A DNA stretch of 41,642 nucleotides from Cyclobacterium sp. (GTDB lineage Bacteria; Bacteroidota; Bacteroidia; Cytophagales; Cyclobacteriaceae): positions 1 to 41,642 of the forward strand of contig NZ_JABURL010000098.1 in NCBI RefSeq assembly GCF_014762705.1. The letters are read 5' to 3'. This document shows positions 1 through 8,481 of this stretch, one piece after another. Each line of letters begins with the position of its first letter. The first letter of the stretch is position 1. The notes beneath the pieces are model-generated. The model was not told where the DNA came from and did not search any database. It was given only the letters and a program-made list of their open reading frames with translations. A program made the translations under genes and the position numbers.

Positions 1-579
1 ATTTAACAAACACACCATCGGTAATGAGCAAATCCCTCCGCCGCGGCGGAGGGCAGAGCCTGTCCCGACCAAAGTCGGGAGGGGATTTTTTCGGTAACAT
101 TTTAAAATATCAATTCGTTAATTGTTACTTATCTTGAAATCTTTACAGATACCGAGCTTTACTGTCACAGCGAAAATATACCTTTTAAAAACACAGAAAT
201 CGGGATCGGGAAATGGGTTTTTATCATGTAGATTTTCAACGACTTAACAAACACCTCATCGGTAGGCTTTAAGGGGATTTTTTACAGTGGAAACTGTGGG
301 AATCCTGAGTAAAACGAGACTGCCAAACCATAGCTACCACAAAAAAGGGTTCGCAGTGATAATATAGCCGGTTTTAAAATCGTTCTTGAATCAAACATTG
401 TTAATGTAAAACATAAAAAACAATTATCATATTTAATATAATGTATGCCCGGTTAAAATACTAAATTGGCAGTTTTTAATGGCCGGTTGAATCGCTTTTG
501 TTTGGGACTTCTATTAGGAGCCTCAAAGAAAAAATCCGCAAGGCGGAATAATTCAATGGTATTTTTTTACCTTTTAAAT
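1..579. other. Non-coding region with direct repeats and a three-way-junction fold
   Basis: I see no convincing gene here. Two imperfect copies of a 21-nt sequence (TTAACAAACAC..CATCGGTA) lie at 3-23 and 244-264, and each is followed at differing distance by GGGGATTTTTT (81-91 and about 273-283). Between them, 30-88 can fold into a cloverleaf-like structure: outer arms AAATCCC (30-36) and GGGGATTT (81-88), a perfect 20-nt palindrome at 34-53, and a hairpin TCCCGAC/GTCGGGA (63-69/74-80). Positions 89-240 and 285-527 show nothing I can name. The end carries the terminator of the hydrolase gene. Confidence 0.5.
528..547 (-). terminator. Rho-independent terminator of the glycoside hydrolase gene
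   Basis: Read on the minus strand, the hairpin TCCGC-ctt-GCGGA is followed directly by six T residues. It lies about 35 nt beyond the hydrolase stop codon. The stem is short (5 bp) but GC-rich. Confidence 0.6.
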
Positions 580-3500
580 TTATTTTTTGATGAATTTTTG
601 CCTTTCCTGGTAATTGCCGTTGTCCAGGTGGAGGATGTAAGAACCGTTTTTTAAATGGGACAGATCCATTTCATAGGAACGGACCTTCTCCGGCACCTGA
701 AAGGCATTGAAAAGAAATCCGTCCATTCCCACTACCTGTATGTGGCTGACACCGCTAAGCCCTGGGGCCAGGCGTAAATGGCTCCTACCTGTAGTTGGAT
801 TGGGGAAAAGGATCATTTTATGTGGAACCTCAAAGCTTACCCTGTTGGTGAGGTGGTTCCGGCTATCCAGCATGGCCCTTACCTCATACCTTCCGGGAGG
901 AAGGGTCGTCAGCCTGGCCTGCCATTCCAGGTCGTTTTTCTTCTCCCATACCAGGTCCATTTTTTTCAGCCGGGTGTCGCCGGACAAGCCTTTGAGTTGG
1001 GATTTGCCAATGGGACTGTTGGTGCTTACAATGAGCAGCGTCTCTTCTTCCAACTGCCTGACCCGAAGGTTTGCCTGCAGGGAATTGTCTTTACCTGCAC
1101 TGGCCAATTCGATCAGGAGTGGCTTGGACGATAATGGGAGCATGAGCTTGCCTTGCTCGTAAGTTACTTCAGCCGGCTCGCCGTTGGGGTCAAGCCCTGA
1201 GAGGTGCCAGGCCTGGGCTGCAACATGGTCACCTGGAAGGGAAAAGGTCACCGCCAGGGAGTCATCCCCGCTGACGGGCCGCCAGGCGAGAAGATGGGAC
1301 AATACTCCCTCCCGATCCCTTAACTGATAAATATGGGCCTGCTCATCTTCCCGGATCACATTTTCGAAATACAGATCGGCCATCCTGTTTTGCATGGCTT
1401 CTGCGGCAATGAAGGATCTCTTTTCTTTGAAATTATAATGAAGCGACTCCGTTAGTCCCGATCTTTCGTAATTGACAGGGCTATTTCCGGGCAGGGTGCC
1501 CACATTGGCATAGAAAAACCAATGGGCCCGGTCCACGCCCATTCTGCTCAGCCAAAACAGGCCTCGCAACGCATAAACTGCCTGCGACAGGTGGCTGACG
1601 GATTCTGTATTGACGGCGGTTTCGTTGGCGCTGGAGGCATCCCAGCCCCATTCGGTGACATGCACCTCTTTTCCGGGCATGTTTTTGTCCCTGAACCGCA
1701 AACCTGCAAAAAGGGCCCTCATCTCAGATGCAGGATGTTCGGGATGAACTGCCAGCCGAACACCCGCTTCATTTCGGAAATAACTGTACAGGTGTAAATT
1801 GATACCGTCCAGGTGGGCTGCGGCTTTTTCGGAAAGTTTGGTGCCCATGTAATGTTTGATGCTGCCCGAGTTGCTACTCTCCGGCTGGTAGGCCTGTAAG
1901 GCGGCAGGTAGCACCTTCAGGTCTGGGTCTCCGGTTTTAAGGCCTTTGGCCATCCCTTCCAATATCAGGCGGTAGGTGGAATCACTGTAAGACCAGGGTT
2001 CATTTCCCACTTCTACCGTTCGGATGAGGTTTTCATGACTGGGGCCAAAAGTGGTCGCAAAAGCATATCCCAGGTCATGCCCGGAGGTATAAGGCTGGTC
2101 CCAGTCCGATTCTTTAAACCGGTCAAAGGTATAAGTGGCATCGACGGTAAACCCTTTGTTTTTCCAATCGGCATATTCCTGAACCCATTGGGTCCAGGGG
2201 AGCCGCACATCCGGGTTTTCCCCGCTATAGGTCGGTATGTGATCCGGGTCGCTGGTATCCCAGTGGATGTTGTGGTAATTTCTGGCCTGACTGGCAGTGC
2301 GGATGAATTTTTGGGCTCCCTCATCGGGTCCCTGCAGATTGGGTACTTTCTTTGTGCCCCAGGCCCAGACCGTATTGAGTCCGAAGAGCTCACCGAAACT
2401 ATTGCTTTGGGGTTTTGGAGATGGTGGAGGGCCGAAACTACCGTATTCATCCAAAATGCTGATTTCCTGTATACTTGCTTTTTTGTAGTTCTCGTCTGCC
2501 AGTTGTTGCTCCATGCGGATATACCTGGCAAGGATTGGTGCTTCAGGCTGTACATTGAGCATTTCCAGCTTTGAGGGATCCAATGTTGCGATAAGTTGGA
2601 GGTCTTCCAGGGATTTTCCCGCTTTCAGGAGGGTTTTCAGGGCAGTACCGTTTCCATTCCACTGCCTGGTCCTGATCCAGGATACTGATTTTTCCTCCCC
2701 CAGGTCCAGGGTGATGTATTCCGAAAGCGGAGCCGCATATGCTGCGATTTCCTGAATGCTGAAAGCTGCTCCGGAAGAAAGCTTTACTTCTACGGCATCT
2801 TTCAGGTCTATAGGAAACCGGAGGTGGCCCTGATCATAGACCTCATAGGTATGCCGGACGGTTTCTCCCTCCTGTGAGCGTACCTCAATAAGTACCGGCA
2901 GGGAAAATCCGGCAGCCAGCCGCAATCCCAGCCGGTAAATGGGTGTGGATGCCAGGTCCAGTCTAAACCATGCTTCTCCCGCTATGGGTTCGATCAATGG
3001 ACTGCTGTTGCCCAAAAGCCCATCAGTGGCTTTTGCCATGGGGGCTTCATTACTTGCATAGCCGCTGCTACCGAGAAAAATATTTTGTTCCGGATTGCGT
3101 ACATAGGCGTCGGGAAGGGGGTTGGTTGAGATCCAGGCGGTGGATGGATTCCCGTCCAGGACGTTTTGGGGGCTGTTGTGGTTCAGGTTTACACTTGAAC
3201 TGGCAGTTGCGGAAGCCTGCTCGGAAAGGGGTAAATACAAGCCGGCATCCGGATCCCAGGGGGATGGGGGATCAACTGCCGGAACAGGTTCACCAAATAC
3301 CTCCAGCTCAAAGATGGAGGCCTTGTTGTAATCCCTGCTGACCAGGCTGTGGGCTATGCGTAGGTACCTGGCCACTATAGGGCTGTCAAAAGAGGTGAGG
3401 ACTGCAGCGGGATCATTGGTCTCCAGGTTGGCGACTACTTCCAAACTGTCTGCAGCTGTTCCCAAAAGCAGCTGTGTTGCCTGGCTGCTGTTATGACCTG

Positions 3501-4167
3501 ACCAATGTTTGCTTTTCACCTGACTGATCAATTGGGGGCTTCCCAGGTCTACGGTGATGTATTCCTGGGCGGGAGCTTCCATGGCCGCCATGTCAAAGAT
3601 AAAAAAAGGATGGGGGCTTTGAAGCCGGATGCTGAGGATATTTTCCAGGTCCACCTCAAACCTGACATTGGCATAGTTTTGATAGGCCCCATAGGTCAGG
3701 GTCGTCAACTCTCCTGACTGCTGTTCCAGCAGGATGTCTACTTTTTCCTTTACGCCGCCCAGTTTCAGCCCGATCAGGTATATTTTTTGGGCTTGATTGA
3801 AATGAATCGCTGCGGATGCATATCCCTGCACCAGCGGTACGGAACCCGTATGAGAACCCAGGTTACCATCTGTTGCAGCCTGGAGCATGGTAGTGCCATC
3901 GGCCAGGAGCTGCCGGTGGAGCAGGATATTTTGAGCGGGATTGGAAAAATAATTGGAAGGGAAAGGGTGGCTGGAAGTCCATGAAGTATTCAAATTTCCG
4001 TCCAGCACATTTGCCGGATCAGAGGAGCCAATGGAAGAACTTGCACTAATGCTTGCCACTGAAATTTTAGGAGGATTGTCTTCGGATGCCAGGGCTACAT
4101 TAGCCTGAATGAGCAAAAAACAATAGGCCAAAAAAGCCCGGGTCAATAGCGAAAGCCTTGAAATCAT
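580..4167 (-). CDS. Secreted clan GH-A-like glycoside hydrolase with two discoidin-like domains and a T9SS sorting domain
   Basis: 1195 aa. A signal peptide (about residues 1-27, ending NVALA) is followed by two similar beta-rich segments (about 30-300 and 315-630). Both contain the NVLDGN...W pattern of F5/8 type C (discoidin-like) carbohydrate-binding modules and a later YITLDLG-type strand. Residues about 640-960 resemble a TIM-barrel glycosidase: GNEP places the likely acid/base at E723, and HVTEWGWD places the likely nucleophile at E839, the usual clan GH-A arrangement. A beta-domain follows. The last ~80 residues, starting FPNPTTG, match the type A C-terminal sorting domain of the type IX secretion system, so the enzyme is probably released or surface-attached. 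The substrate cannot be read from the sequence. It may be monocistronic, with its own terminator at 528-547. Confidence 0.85.
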   Translation of the reverse strand: MISRLSLLTRAFLAYCFLLIQANVALASEDNPPKISVASISASSSIGSSDPANVLDGNLNTSWTSSHPFPSNYFSNPAQNILLHRQLLADGTTMLQAATDGNLGSHTGSVPLVQGYASAAIHFNQAQKIYLIGLKLGGVKEKVDILLEQQSGELTTLTYGAYQNYANVRFEVDLENILSIRLQSPHPFFIFDMAAMEAPAQEYITVDLGSPQLISQVKSKHWSGHNSSQATQLLLGTAADSLEVVANLETNDPAAVLTSFDSPIVARYLRIAHSLVSRDYNKASIFELEVFGEPVPAVDPPSPWDPDAGLYLPLSEQASATASSSVNLNHNSPQNVLDGNPSTAWISTNPLPDAYVRNPEQNIFLGSSGYASNEAPMAKATDGLLGNSSPLIEPIAGEAWFRLDLASTPIYRLGLRLAAGFSLPVLIEVRSQEGETVRHTYEVYDQGHLRFPIDLKDAVEVKLSSGAAFSIQEIAAYAAPLSEYITLDLGEEKSVSWIRTRQWNGNGTALKTLLKAGKSLEDLQLIATLDPSKLEMLNVQPEAPILARYIRMEQQLADENYKKASIQEISILDEYGSFGPPPSPKPQSNSFGELFGLNTVWAWGTKKVPNLQGPDEGAQKFIRTASQARNYHNIHWDTSDPDHIPTYSGENPDVRLPWTQWVQEYADWKNKGFTVDATYTFDRFKESDWDQPYTSGHDLGYAFATTFGPSHENLIRTVEVGNEPWSYSDSTYRLILEGMAKGLKTGDPDLKVLPAALQAYQPESSNSGSIKHYMGTKLSEKAAAHLDGINLHLYSYFRNEAGVRLAVHPEHPASEMRALFAGLRFRDKNMPGKEVHVTEWGWDASSANETAVNTESVSHLSQAVYALRGLFWLSRMGVDRAHWFFYANVGTLPGNSPVNYERSGLTESLHYNFKEKRSFIAAEAMQNRMADLYFENVIREDEQAHIYQLRDREGVLSHLLAWRPVSGDDSLAVTFSLPGDHVAAQAWHLSGLDPNGEPAEVTYEQGKLMLPLSSKPLLIELASAGKDNSLQANLRVRQLEEETLLIVSTNSPIGKSQLKGLSGDTRLKKMDLVWEKKNDLEWQARLTTLPPGRYEVRAMLDSRNHLTNRVSFEVPHKMILFPNPTTGRSHLRLAPGLSGVSHIQVVGMDGFLFNAFQVPEKVRSYEMDLSHLKNGSYILHLDNGNYQERQKFIKK

Positions 4168-4368
4168 AGCATTTATTTTCTTTTGGGGACCGAAGAAAGC
4201 GGTATAGCCTGTGCAAGTGCCTGACCTGCGGGTGAAATGATCGCGGAAATTTACTCAGGAAATGCGTCATTTGTACCTGCATCCTGAAAAATAAATCTTT
4301 CTTTTTGTGAAAACCTGATGGACATTTCAAAATGCTTTTATTTATTGCGGCCATAAAACGGCCAGATC

Positions 4369-5187
4369 ATGTTAAGAAGAAAATATTTGACCCTAATGCT
4401 CTTGGCTTTAGGGCTGTTCATCCAAGTGGAAGCGCAAGAACAGATGGATAAGCGAGTGCATCCCCGTTTTCAACCGATCTTGGATTCGGCTGGGGTCCAT
4501 GGTGTTTTGCTGCTGGCTGACTTTCAGGGCAGCATGCTGTGGTCCAACGACTTTTCCCTGGCGGAGCAGGGCCAGTTACCTGCCTCTACTTTCAAAATCC
4601 CCCATTCCCTGATAGCCCTGGATTTGGGCATAGTGGAAGATGAAGCTACGGTATTTCCCTGGAACGGAGAGGAAAGAGCCATGTCCCAATGGGAGCAGGA
4701 TTTGACGTTCAGGCAGGCATTTCACCTGTCCTGTGTGCCCTGTTATCAGGGAATCGCCCGGCAGATAGGGGTGGCGCGAATGAGGGATTACCTGGATCGC
4801 CTGGATTATGGGCACATGGATGTGTCGGAGCAAAACCTGGATCAATTCTGGCTGCGGGGGCAGTCCCGGATCAGCCCGATGGAGCAGCTGGGCTTTTTAA
4901 GAAAGCTGTACGAAGGAGACCTGCGCCTGGCACCGGAAACCTTGTCTGTTTTTCGGGAGATGATGGTGGTGGAAGAAACCGATAGCTACCGGCTGAGCGG
5001 GAAGACCGGCTGGTCGGTGGACCAGGGCATAGACAATGGCTGGTTTGTGGGATATTTGGAAAAAGGGGGCAGCGTTTATTTTTTTGCCAGTAATCTGGCA
5101 CCCGGACCCGAAACCAGCGATGCCGATTTTCTTCAGGCCAGAAAAGGGCTGACGATGGAGGCGCTGCGGGTACTGGGGTTTTTGTAG
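4369..5187 (+). CDS. Class D (OXA-type) beta-lactamase
   Basis: 272 aa with an N-terminal signal peptide (about 1-22), so periplasmic. It shows the class D serine beta-lactamase motifs in order: the active-site S73-T-F-K76 (Lys normally carboxylated), S121-C-V (SxV), Y147-G-H149 at the place of the YGN motif, the omega-loop-like QFWLRGQSRISP, and K212-T-G214. The reaction is hydrolysis of beta-lactams by an acyl-serine intermediate. Asn to His in YGN is a departure from most OXA enzymes. The length fits the family. It is divergent from the hydrolase gene across a 200-nt gap, and its base composition matches the chromosomal flank, so it looks resident. It could alternatively be a BlaR-type sensor domain, but there is no membrane-sensor part. 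Confidence 0.9.
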   Translation: MLRRKYLTLMLLALGLFIQVEAQEQMDKRVHPRFQPILDSAGVHGVLLLADFQGSMLWSNDFSLAEQGQLPASTFKIPHSLIALDLGIVEDEATVFPWNGEERAMSQWEQDLTFRQAFHLSCVPCYQGIARQIGVARMRDYLDRLDYGHMDVSEQNLDQFWLRGQSRISPMEQLGFLRKLYEGDLRLAPETLSVFREMMVVEETDSYRLSGKTGWSVDQGIDNGWFVGYLEKGGSVYFFASNLAPGPETSDADFLQARKGLTMEALRVLGFL

Positions 5188-5200
5188 GGGAAAGGCGCAG

Positions 5201-5614
5201 CTATGGCCGATTGGTCTCCGGATCGTCGATGGTAATCTGGTACCTGACCAACTGTTGGTTCATGTATTCCTGCCAGGTCACCACGTTGATTTTCTCTTTT
5301 TCGGCATAGGCGTACCCGTATTCGTAGCAAAAATAATAATAATTGCCCTTTTGGGTGACGTATTGGTGGGTAAAGAAATTGAAGTCAAAGCCCTGCCGGG
5401 TGAGGATTTCCCTGCGAACAGCCGTAAGTCCTATTGGGTTGAGGTTTTGCAAGATCCGCCGATTTTTCCGAAGTATTTTATTGATATCCAGAATGGTTTT
5501 TTCACTTCTCCGCTTGTTTCGGTTATGTCGTTGAAAGCGGCATTGGTCCGAGCAGAAAATTTTATCCTCTCTACCATGGATAACGTCTCCACATTCGGGG
5601 CATTTTCGATCCAT
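5201..5614 (-). CDS. Small zinc-ribbon protein of unknown function
   Basis: 137 aa if it starts at the ATG at 5614 (MDRKCPECGDVI). A longer frame reaches 5695 but would run through a 50-bp inverted repeat, so I prefer the short start. The N-terminus has a C-x2-C...C-x3-C pattern (CPEC, then CSDQC), typical of a treble-clef or zinc-ribbon finger, followed by a very basic stretch (QRHNRNKRRSEK) and a helical and aromatic C-terminal part (YYYFCYEYGYAY). A nucleic-acid-binding role is possible but inferred. It ends 13 nt from the convergent beta-lactamase gene and faces away from the recombinase. Confidence 0.75.
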   Translation of the reverse strand: MDRKCPECGDVIHGREDKIFCSDQCRFQRHNRNKRRSEKTILDINKILRKNRRILQNLNPIGLTAVRREILTRQGFDFNFFTHQYVTQKGNYYYFCYEYGYAYAEKEKINVVTWQEYMNQQLVRYQITIDDPETNRP

Positions 5615-5615
5615 A

Positions 5616-5665
5616 TCCGTATTATTAAACAAGTATAAACGTTTATACACGTGTAATAATACGGA
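5616..5665. promoter_or_regulatory. 50-bp near-perfect inverted repeat between divergent genes
   Basis: The left arm 5616-5640 and right arm 5641-5665 are reverse complements at 22 of 25 positions, with the centre between 5640 and 5641. The innermost 16 nt, GTATAAACGTTTATAC (5633-5648), and the outer CCGTATTATT/AATAATACGG (5617-5626/5655-5664) are perfect. It abuts the start codon of the zinc-ribbon gene and ends 45 nt before the recombinase start codon. It could be an operator controlling both genes or a binding site of the recombinase; either role is inferred. Confidence 0.85.
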
Positions 5666-5710
5666 AATTATTTTTAGAATTCTTTTTTTTACCACAAAAA
5701 AAGGATCAAA

Positions 5711-7150
5711 ATGGAAAAGAAAGCCACCATTTATCTGAATTTCTGTGAGGAGAGCAACAAGGAAAGGGTGTATTTTTGGCTAAAAGCAGTCCATCCGCTA
5801 AGAAGCAAGGTTACCGGTCACGCGTGGTTGGAATTCAAGGCGGATCGGGGCCGCTGGGAAATGGACTATTCGGATCACAGCCTTCAACTGCTCAGGCAAT
5901 TATGTCTTCCCGACATCCTGGTAAATACGTATTACCTGAACCGTGAACCCGTGACTTATTCATCGGGGTGTAAGGTTCTCAAACCCTTATCAAATAACAC
6001 GGTAGGTGGCGATGGGACGGATTTGCCAACCTTATGGGCGATGCCTATAGTACACGAGGGGCATACAATGATCAGGTACTCCTTTTCCTACAGCAAGCCC
6101 ATCTACCGACTCCTTAAAGCCCAAGCCTTCTTAAAATGGAATGAATCGTACCGGTGTTTTGTGGGCAATAACGACTCCGGCGATTTCAAGGTCCTAATCC
6201 GGGAGCTTAAAGGAATAGCCCTGTTGAATTTCCGGAAAGGGATTGAGATCAGGGACATGGAATTGCTGCAGCACTACCAGGCCCAGTGGGACAAGGGTAG
6301 TCATAGAAAAAGTTGCCAGGTGGATTTCCTGGAGATGATGCAGGCCAGGAATTACAGTGACCGAACGGTGGTAACCTATAAAAAAATGATTGAGCGTTTT
6401 ATCAACGATCGTCGTTGGGTGGATCGGAATATGGGTGAGGTTACCGTGTCCGACATCAACCAGTACCATGAGGATTGGGCTTCCCGGGGAGGGTCTTCCG
6501 CCTCTATCCATCAGTCTGTAAATGCGCTGCGATTGTATTTCACTCATTTGGGCAAAGGGAAGCTGGTTCTTAATGCTATCAGCAGGCCAAAGAAAGAAAA
6601 GAAACTTCCGAAAGTATTGAGCAAGGAAGAGGTAAAAGCCTTGCTCAAAAAGGCGGGGATGGAAAATGAAAAGCATTACCTGATACTGATGCTACTCTAT
6701 GGAGGAGGATTGCGAATAGGGGAGTTGATACGCCTTAAAAAGGAGGACCTCGAGCCGGACCGGAAAATGATACGAGTAAAACAGGGGAAAGGAAAGAAAG
6801 ACCGCTACACTTTACTCCCGTCAAACATCCTGGAACGGCTGCAACGCTATATCAGGAGGCCGGATGAAGGAGGCTATGTATTTGAGGGGCAATTTGGCGG
6901 CATGTACAGCAGCGGCAGTATTCAGCAGTTCATCCGGAAGTACGCCGGTGCCGCGGGGATAGGGAAGCGGGTGACCCCTCATATGCTCCGTCACAGTTTT
7001 GCCACGCATCTACTGGAGGCGGGCACAGATCTGCGGTATATTCAGCAGCTTCTGGGGCACAATTCCAGTAAGACTACGGAGATATATACGCATGTAAGCA
7101 GCAAGCAGCTGGGGCAGATTGTATCTCCCGGAGATATGCTGGACAGCTAA
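5711..7150 (+). CDS. Tyrosine recombinase (XerC/D-like) with an N-terminal extension; candidate cassette integrase
   Basis: 479 aa. Residues 1 to about 200 are an extension of unknown fold (contains PIYRLLKAQAFLKWNESYR at about 130). A SAM-like core-binding domain lies at about 205-290, and the catalytic domain at about 300-470. The complete active site is visible: R335 (GLRIGE), K360 (GKGKKDR), H424-x-x-R427 (HMLRHSFATHLLE), H450 (LLGH) and Y459 (IYTHVS). The R-to-Y distance (124) and K-to-H distance (64) match XerC/XerD, not integron integrases, which carry an extra insertion before patch III. It has its own ribosome-binding region (AAAGGA) and stands immediately upstream of, and in the same direction as, the cassette array. 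Its role in moving the cassettes is inferred from this position. Confidence 0.9.
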   Translation: MEKKATIYLNFCEESNKERVYFWLKAVHPLRSKVTGHAWLEFKADRGRWEMDYSDHSLQLLRQLCLPDILVNTYYLNREPVTYSSGCKVLKPLSNNTVGGDGTDLPTLWAMPIVHEGHTMIRYSFSYSKPIYRLLKAQAFLKWNESYRCFVGNNDSGDFKVLIRELKGIALLNFRKGIEIRDMELLQHYQAQWDKGSHRKSCQVDFLEMMQARNYSDRTVVTYKKMIERFINDRRWVDRNMGEVTVSDINQYHEDWASRGGSSASIHQSVNALRLYFTHLGKGKLVLNAISRPKKEKKLPKVLSKEEVKALLKKAGMENEKHYLILMLLYGGGLRIGELIRLKKEDLEPDRKMIRVKQGKGKKDRYTLLPSNILERLQRYIRRPDEGGYVFEGQFGGMYSSGSIQQFIRKYAGAAGIGKRVTPHMLRHSFATHLLEAGTDLRYIQQLLGHNSSKTTEIYTHVSSKQLGQIVSPGDMLDS

Positions 7151-7273
7151 GATGAATGGGAATGAAAAAGCTAGTTGAGTTTTATTGGATTTTTTATATA
7201 TTTAGGGGATTTAACTCCCATGGCCAAAAGGGAAGTAACCGCAACGGCTGGGGTTAGCCAGTAGTTGTGTGCA
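7151..7273 (+). promoter_or_regulatory. Candidate attI-like primary site and leader of the array
   Basis: This segment separates the recombinase stop codon from the first cassette. It has no attC-like palindrome of the kind found between cassettes, yet it ends with the cassette A end sequence GTTGTGTGCA (7264-7273). The bases before the GTT are CCAGTA rather than the ACC seen in most internal sites. A small inverted repeat TAACC/GGTTA (7236-7240/7251-7255) is present. By analogy with integrons, this is where new cassettes would enter. Confidence 0.6.
7175..7204 (+). promoter_or_regulatory. Candidate common promoter (Pc-like) of the cassette array
   Basis: TTG (7175-7177) is followed after 19 nt by TATATTTA (7197-7204), one mismatch from the Bacteroidota -7 element TAnnTTTG with a usual spacing. 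It lies 76 nt upstream of the first cassette gene and points into the array, whose forward genes mostly lack visible promoters. Confidence 0.5.
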
Positions 7274-7279
7274 ATTAAA

Positions 7280-7678
7280 ATGAAACACCAAGTTCAAATA
7301 ATATCGGTCGACCTAATGGACAAGTACGAAGGGACTGTTCACTTTGAGATAAACGGAAATGACTACAAAGCATTTTTCTATGGAGAAGAATACGAGCCTG
7401 GACAAAATGTTGAAGTTGAATTTGACCAATTGGAATCACCGCTTGAATGGGATGTGATTTTTAACGAGAACAAGGACAAAGAATTAAGAATTGAAAAAAC
7501 GGAGAACTCGGAATGGAGTTACTACGGATATGGGAGAATAAAATCAATATCCCCAATAACCGCTGACTTTGGAGACCTTAAACTTGAACTTGGGGATTGG
7601 ACAAACGACCCGAAAGTAGTTGGAGAATACATTTATTGGACAATTGACCGATTAGATATAAGTAAGATAAAAGAATAA
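7280..7678 (+). CDS. Small acidic protein of unknown function (cassette A)
   Basis: 132 aa from the ATG at 7280. An in-frame TTG at 7265 lies inside the cassette end sequence and is an unlikely start. The protein is acidic, with several beta-strand-like segments (KAFFYGEEYEPGQNVEVEFDQ, SYYGYGRIKSI) suggesting a small beta-barrel or OB-like fold; no family is recognised. It has no signal peptide or membrane segment. The coding region starts 7 nt after the cassette boundary and stops 5 nt before the next palindrome, so the cassette holds one gene and almost no other DNA. Transcription probably depends on the upstream promoter at 7175-7204. Confidence 0.75.
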   Translation: MKHQVQIISVDLMDKYEGTVHFEINGNDYKAFFYGEEYEPGQNVEVEFDQLESPLEWDVIFNENKDKELRIEKTENSEWSYYGYGRIKSISPITADFGDLKLELGDWTNDPKVVGEYIYWTIDRLDISKIKE

Positions 7679-7683
7679 AAAAC

Positions 7684-7819
7684 TGCACACAACAACGCAT
7701 ATAGCTTATGGCGGGTGAACGTCTGCCAGCAAGATTTTCGCTCTGTAGCCAGCTTTGGTTTCGGTGGACAGTTAAGTGCTTCGAAACCGCCACAAGCCAT
7801 ATGCAAACCGTTGGCATTA
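7684..7819 (+). repeat. attC-like palindromic site 1 (between cassettes A and B)
   Basis: 136 nt. The left end TGCACACAAC belongs to cassette A; the right end GTTGGCATTA belongs to cassette B. The outer arms pair as CATATAGCTTATGGCGG (from 7698) with CCGCCACAAGCCATATG (ending 7804). The centre is mostly unpaired and contains GGACAGT...TGCTTCGAA (7776-7794), which recurs in other copies. Confidence 0.9.
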
Positions 7820-7831
7820 ATTTAACTAACC

Positions 7832-8476
7832 ATGAAAAAAACTAAAAAACCGAAAAGAAATAACCTTTACACCAAAAACTATTTTTTTGTATTAAGTGTT
7901 ACTGTTCTAATTCTAGGACTAATAGCTTTTTCAGACAACTATTTGTTTGATATTCATCAAGAGAGCAATAGTAACCCCTTTTATGTCATTCACGGATTAA
8001 TAATGTTCTCGTGGTATACAACAATTGTAATTCAAACAAATCACATTCGAAAATTGAATGTCAAAGCTCATAAAAAATTAGGAATCGTTGGCTTTTTCAT
8101 TGCTTGTTTAGTCATCATAAGTATAGCTTATTTAAACTTCATTGATGTTCCCTACTCTGAACTGCCATTTTTCGGAAAAGCCAATCGAATATTCTTTCCT
8201 GTCTTTATTTTACTAATTGGCTTGGCTTATCTAAAAAGAGATAAACCTGAACTACATAAACATTCTATTTTTGTAGCTATTCTTTTAATGATGGAACCTC
8301 TGTTAAGTAGAGTAGGAATGAATACAGGGACAAATGCAGCAGTTGTTGCACCTATCATCTGGCTTGCTTTATGGATATCATTATTCGTTTATGATATCAT
8401 CAGATTAAGAGGATTACATTTTTTAACTTATTCTGGACTTATTTTTTGGTTCGTGGTTTATGCAATTGTATCATAA
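7832..8476 (+). CDS. Multi-pass membrane protein of unknown function (cassette B)
   Basis: 214 aa with about six hydrophobic segments (about residues 18-35, 50-67, 84-104, 125-140, 150-165 and 175-212). A basic N-terminus (KKTKKPKRN) suggests the start faces the cytoplasm. Histidines lie near membrane edges (FYVIHGLIMFSWY, NVKAHKKLGIVGF, ELHKHSIF), a pattern seen in uncharacterised Bacteroidota membrane proteins resembling the DUF2306/cytochrome-like group; haem binding is only a guess. It is the only gene of its cassette, beginning 22 nt after the boundary and ending 5 nt before the next site. Confidence 0.8.
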   Translation: MKKTKKPKRNNLYTKNYFFVLSVTVLILGLIAFSDNYLFDIHQESNSNPFYVIHGLIMFSWYTTIVIQTNHIRKLNVKAHKKLGIVGFFIACLVIISIAYLNFIDVPYSELPFFGKANRIFFPVFILLIGLAYLKRDKPELHKHSIFVAILLMMEPLLSRVGMNTGTNAAVVAPIIWLALWISLFVYDIIRLRGLHFLTYSGLIFWFVVYAIVS

Positions 8477-8481
8477 AAAAC

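Noticed and set aside
466..654. 62-aa plus-strand frame
   Set aside because: It crosses the hydrolase terminator and overlaps the end of the hydrolase gene on the other strand, with no family resemblance.
2035..2574. 179-aa plus-strand frame within the hydrolase gene
   Set aside because: It is a shadow of the long minus-strand gene, with no independent start signal or recognisable domain.
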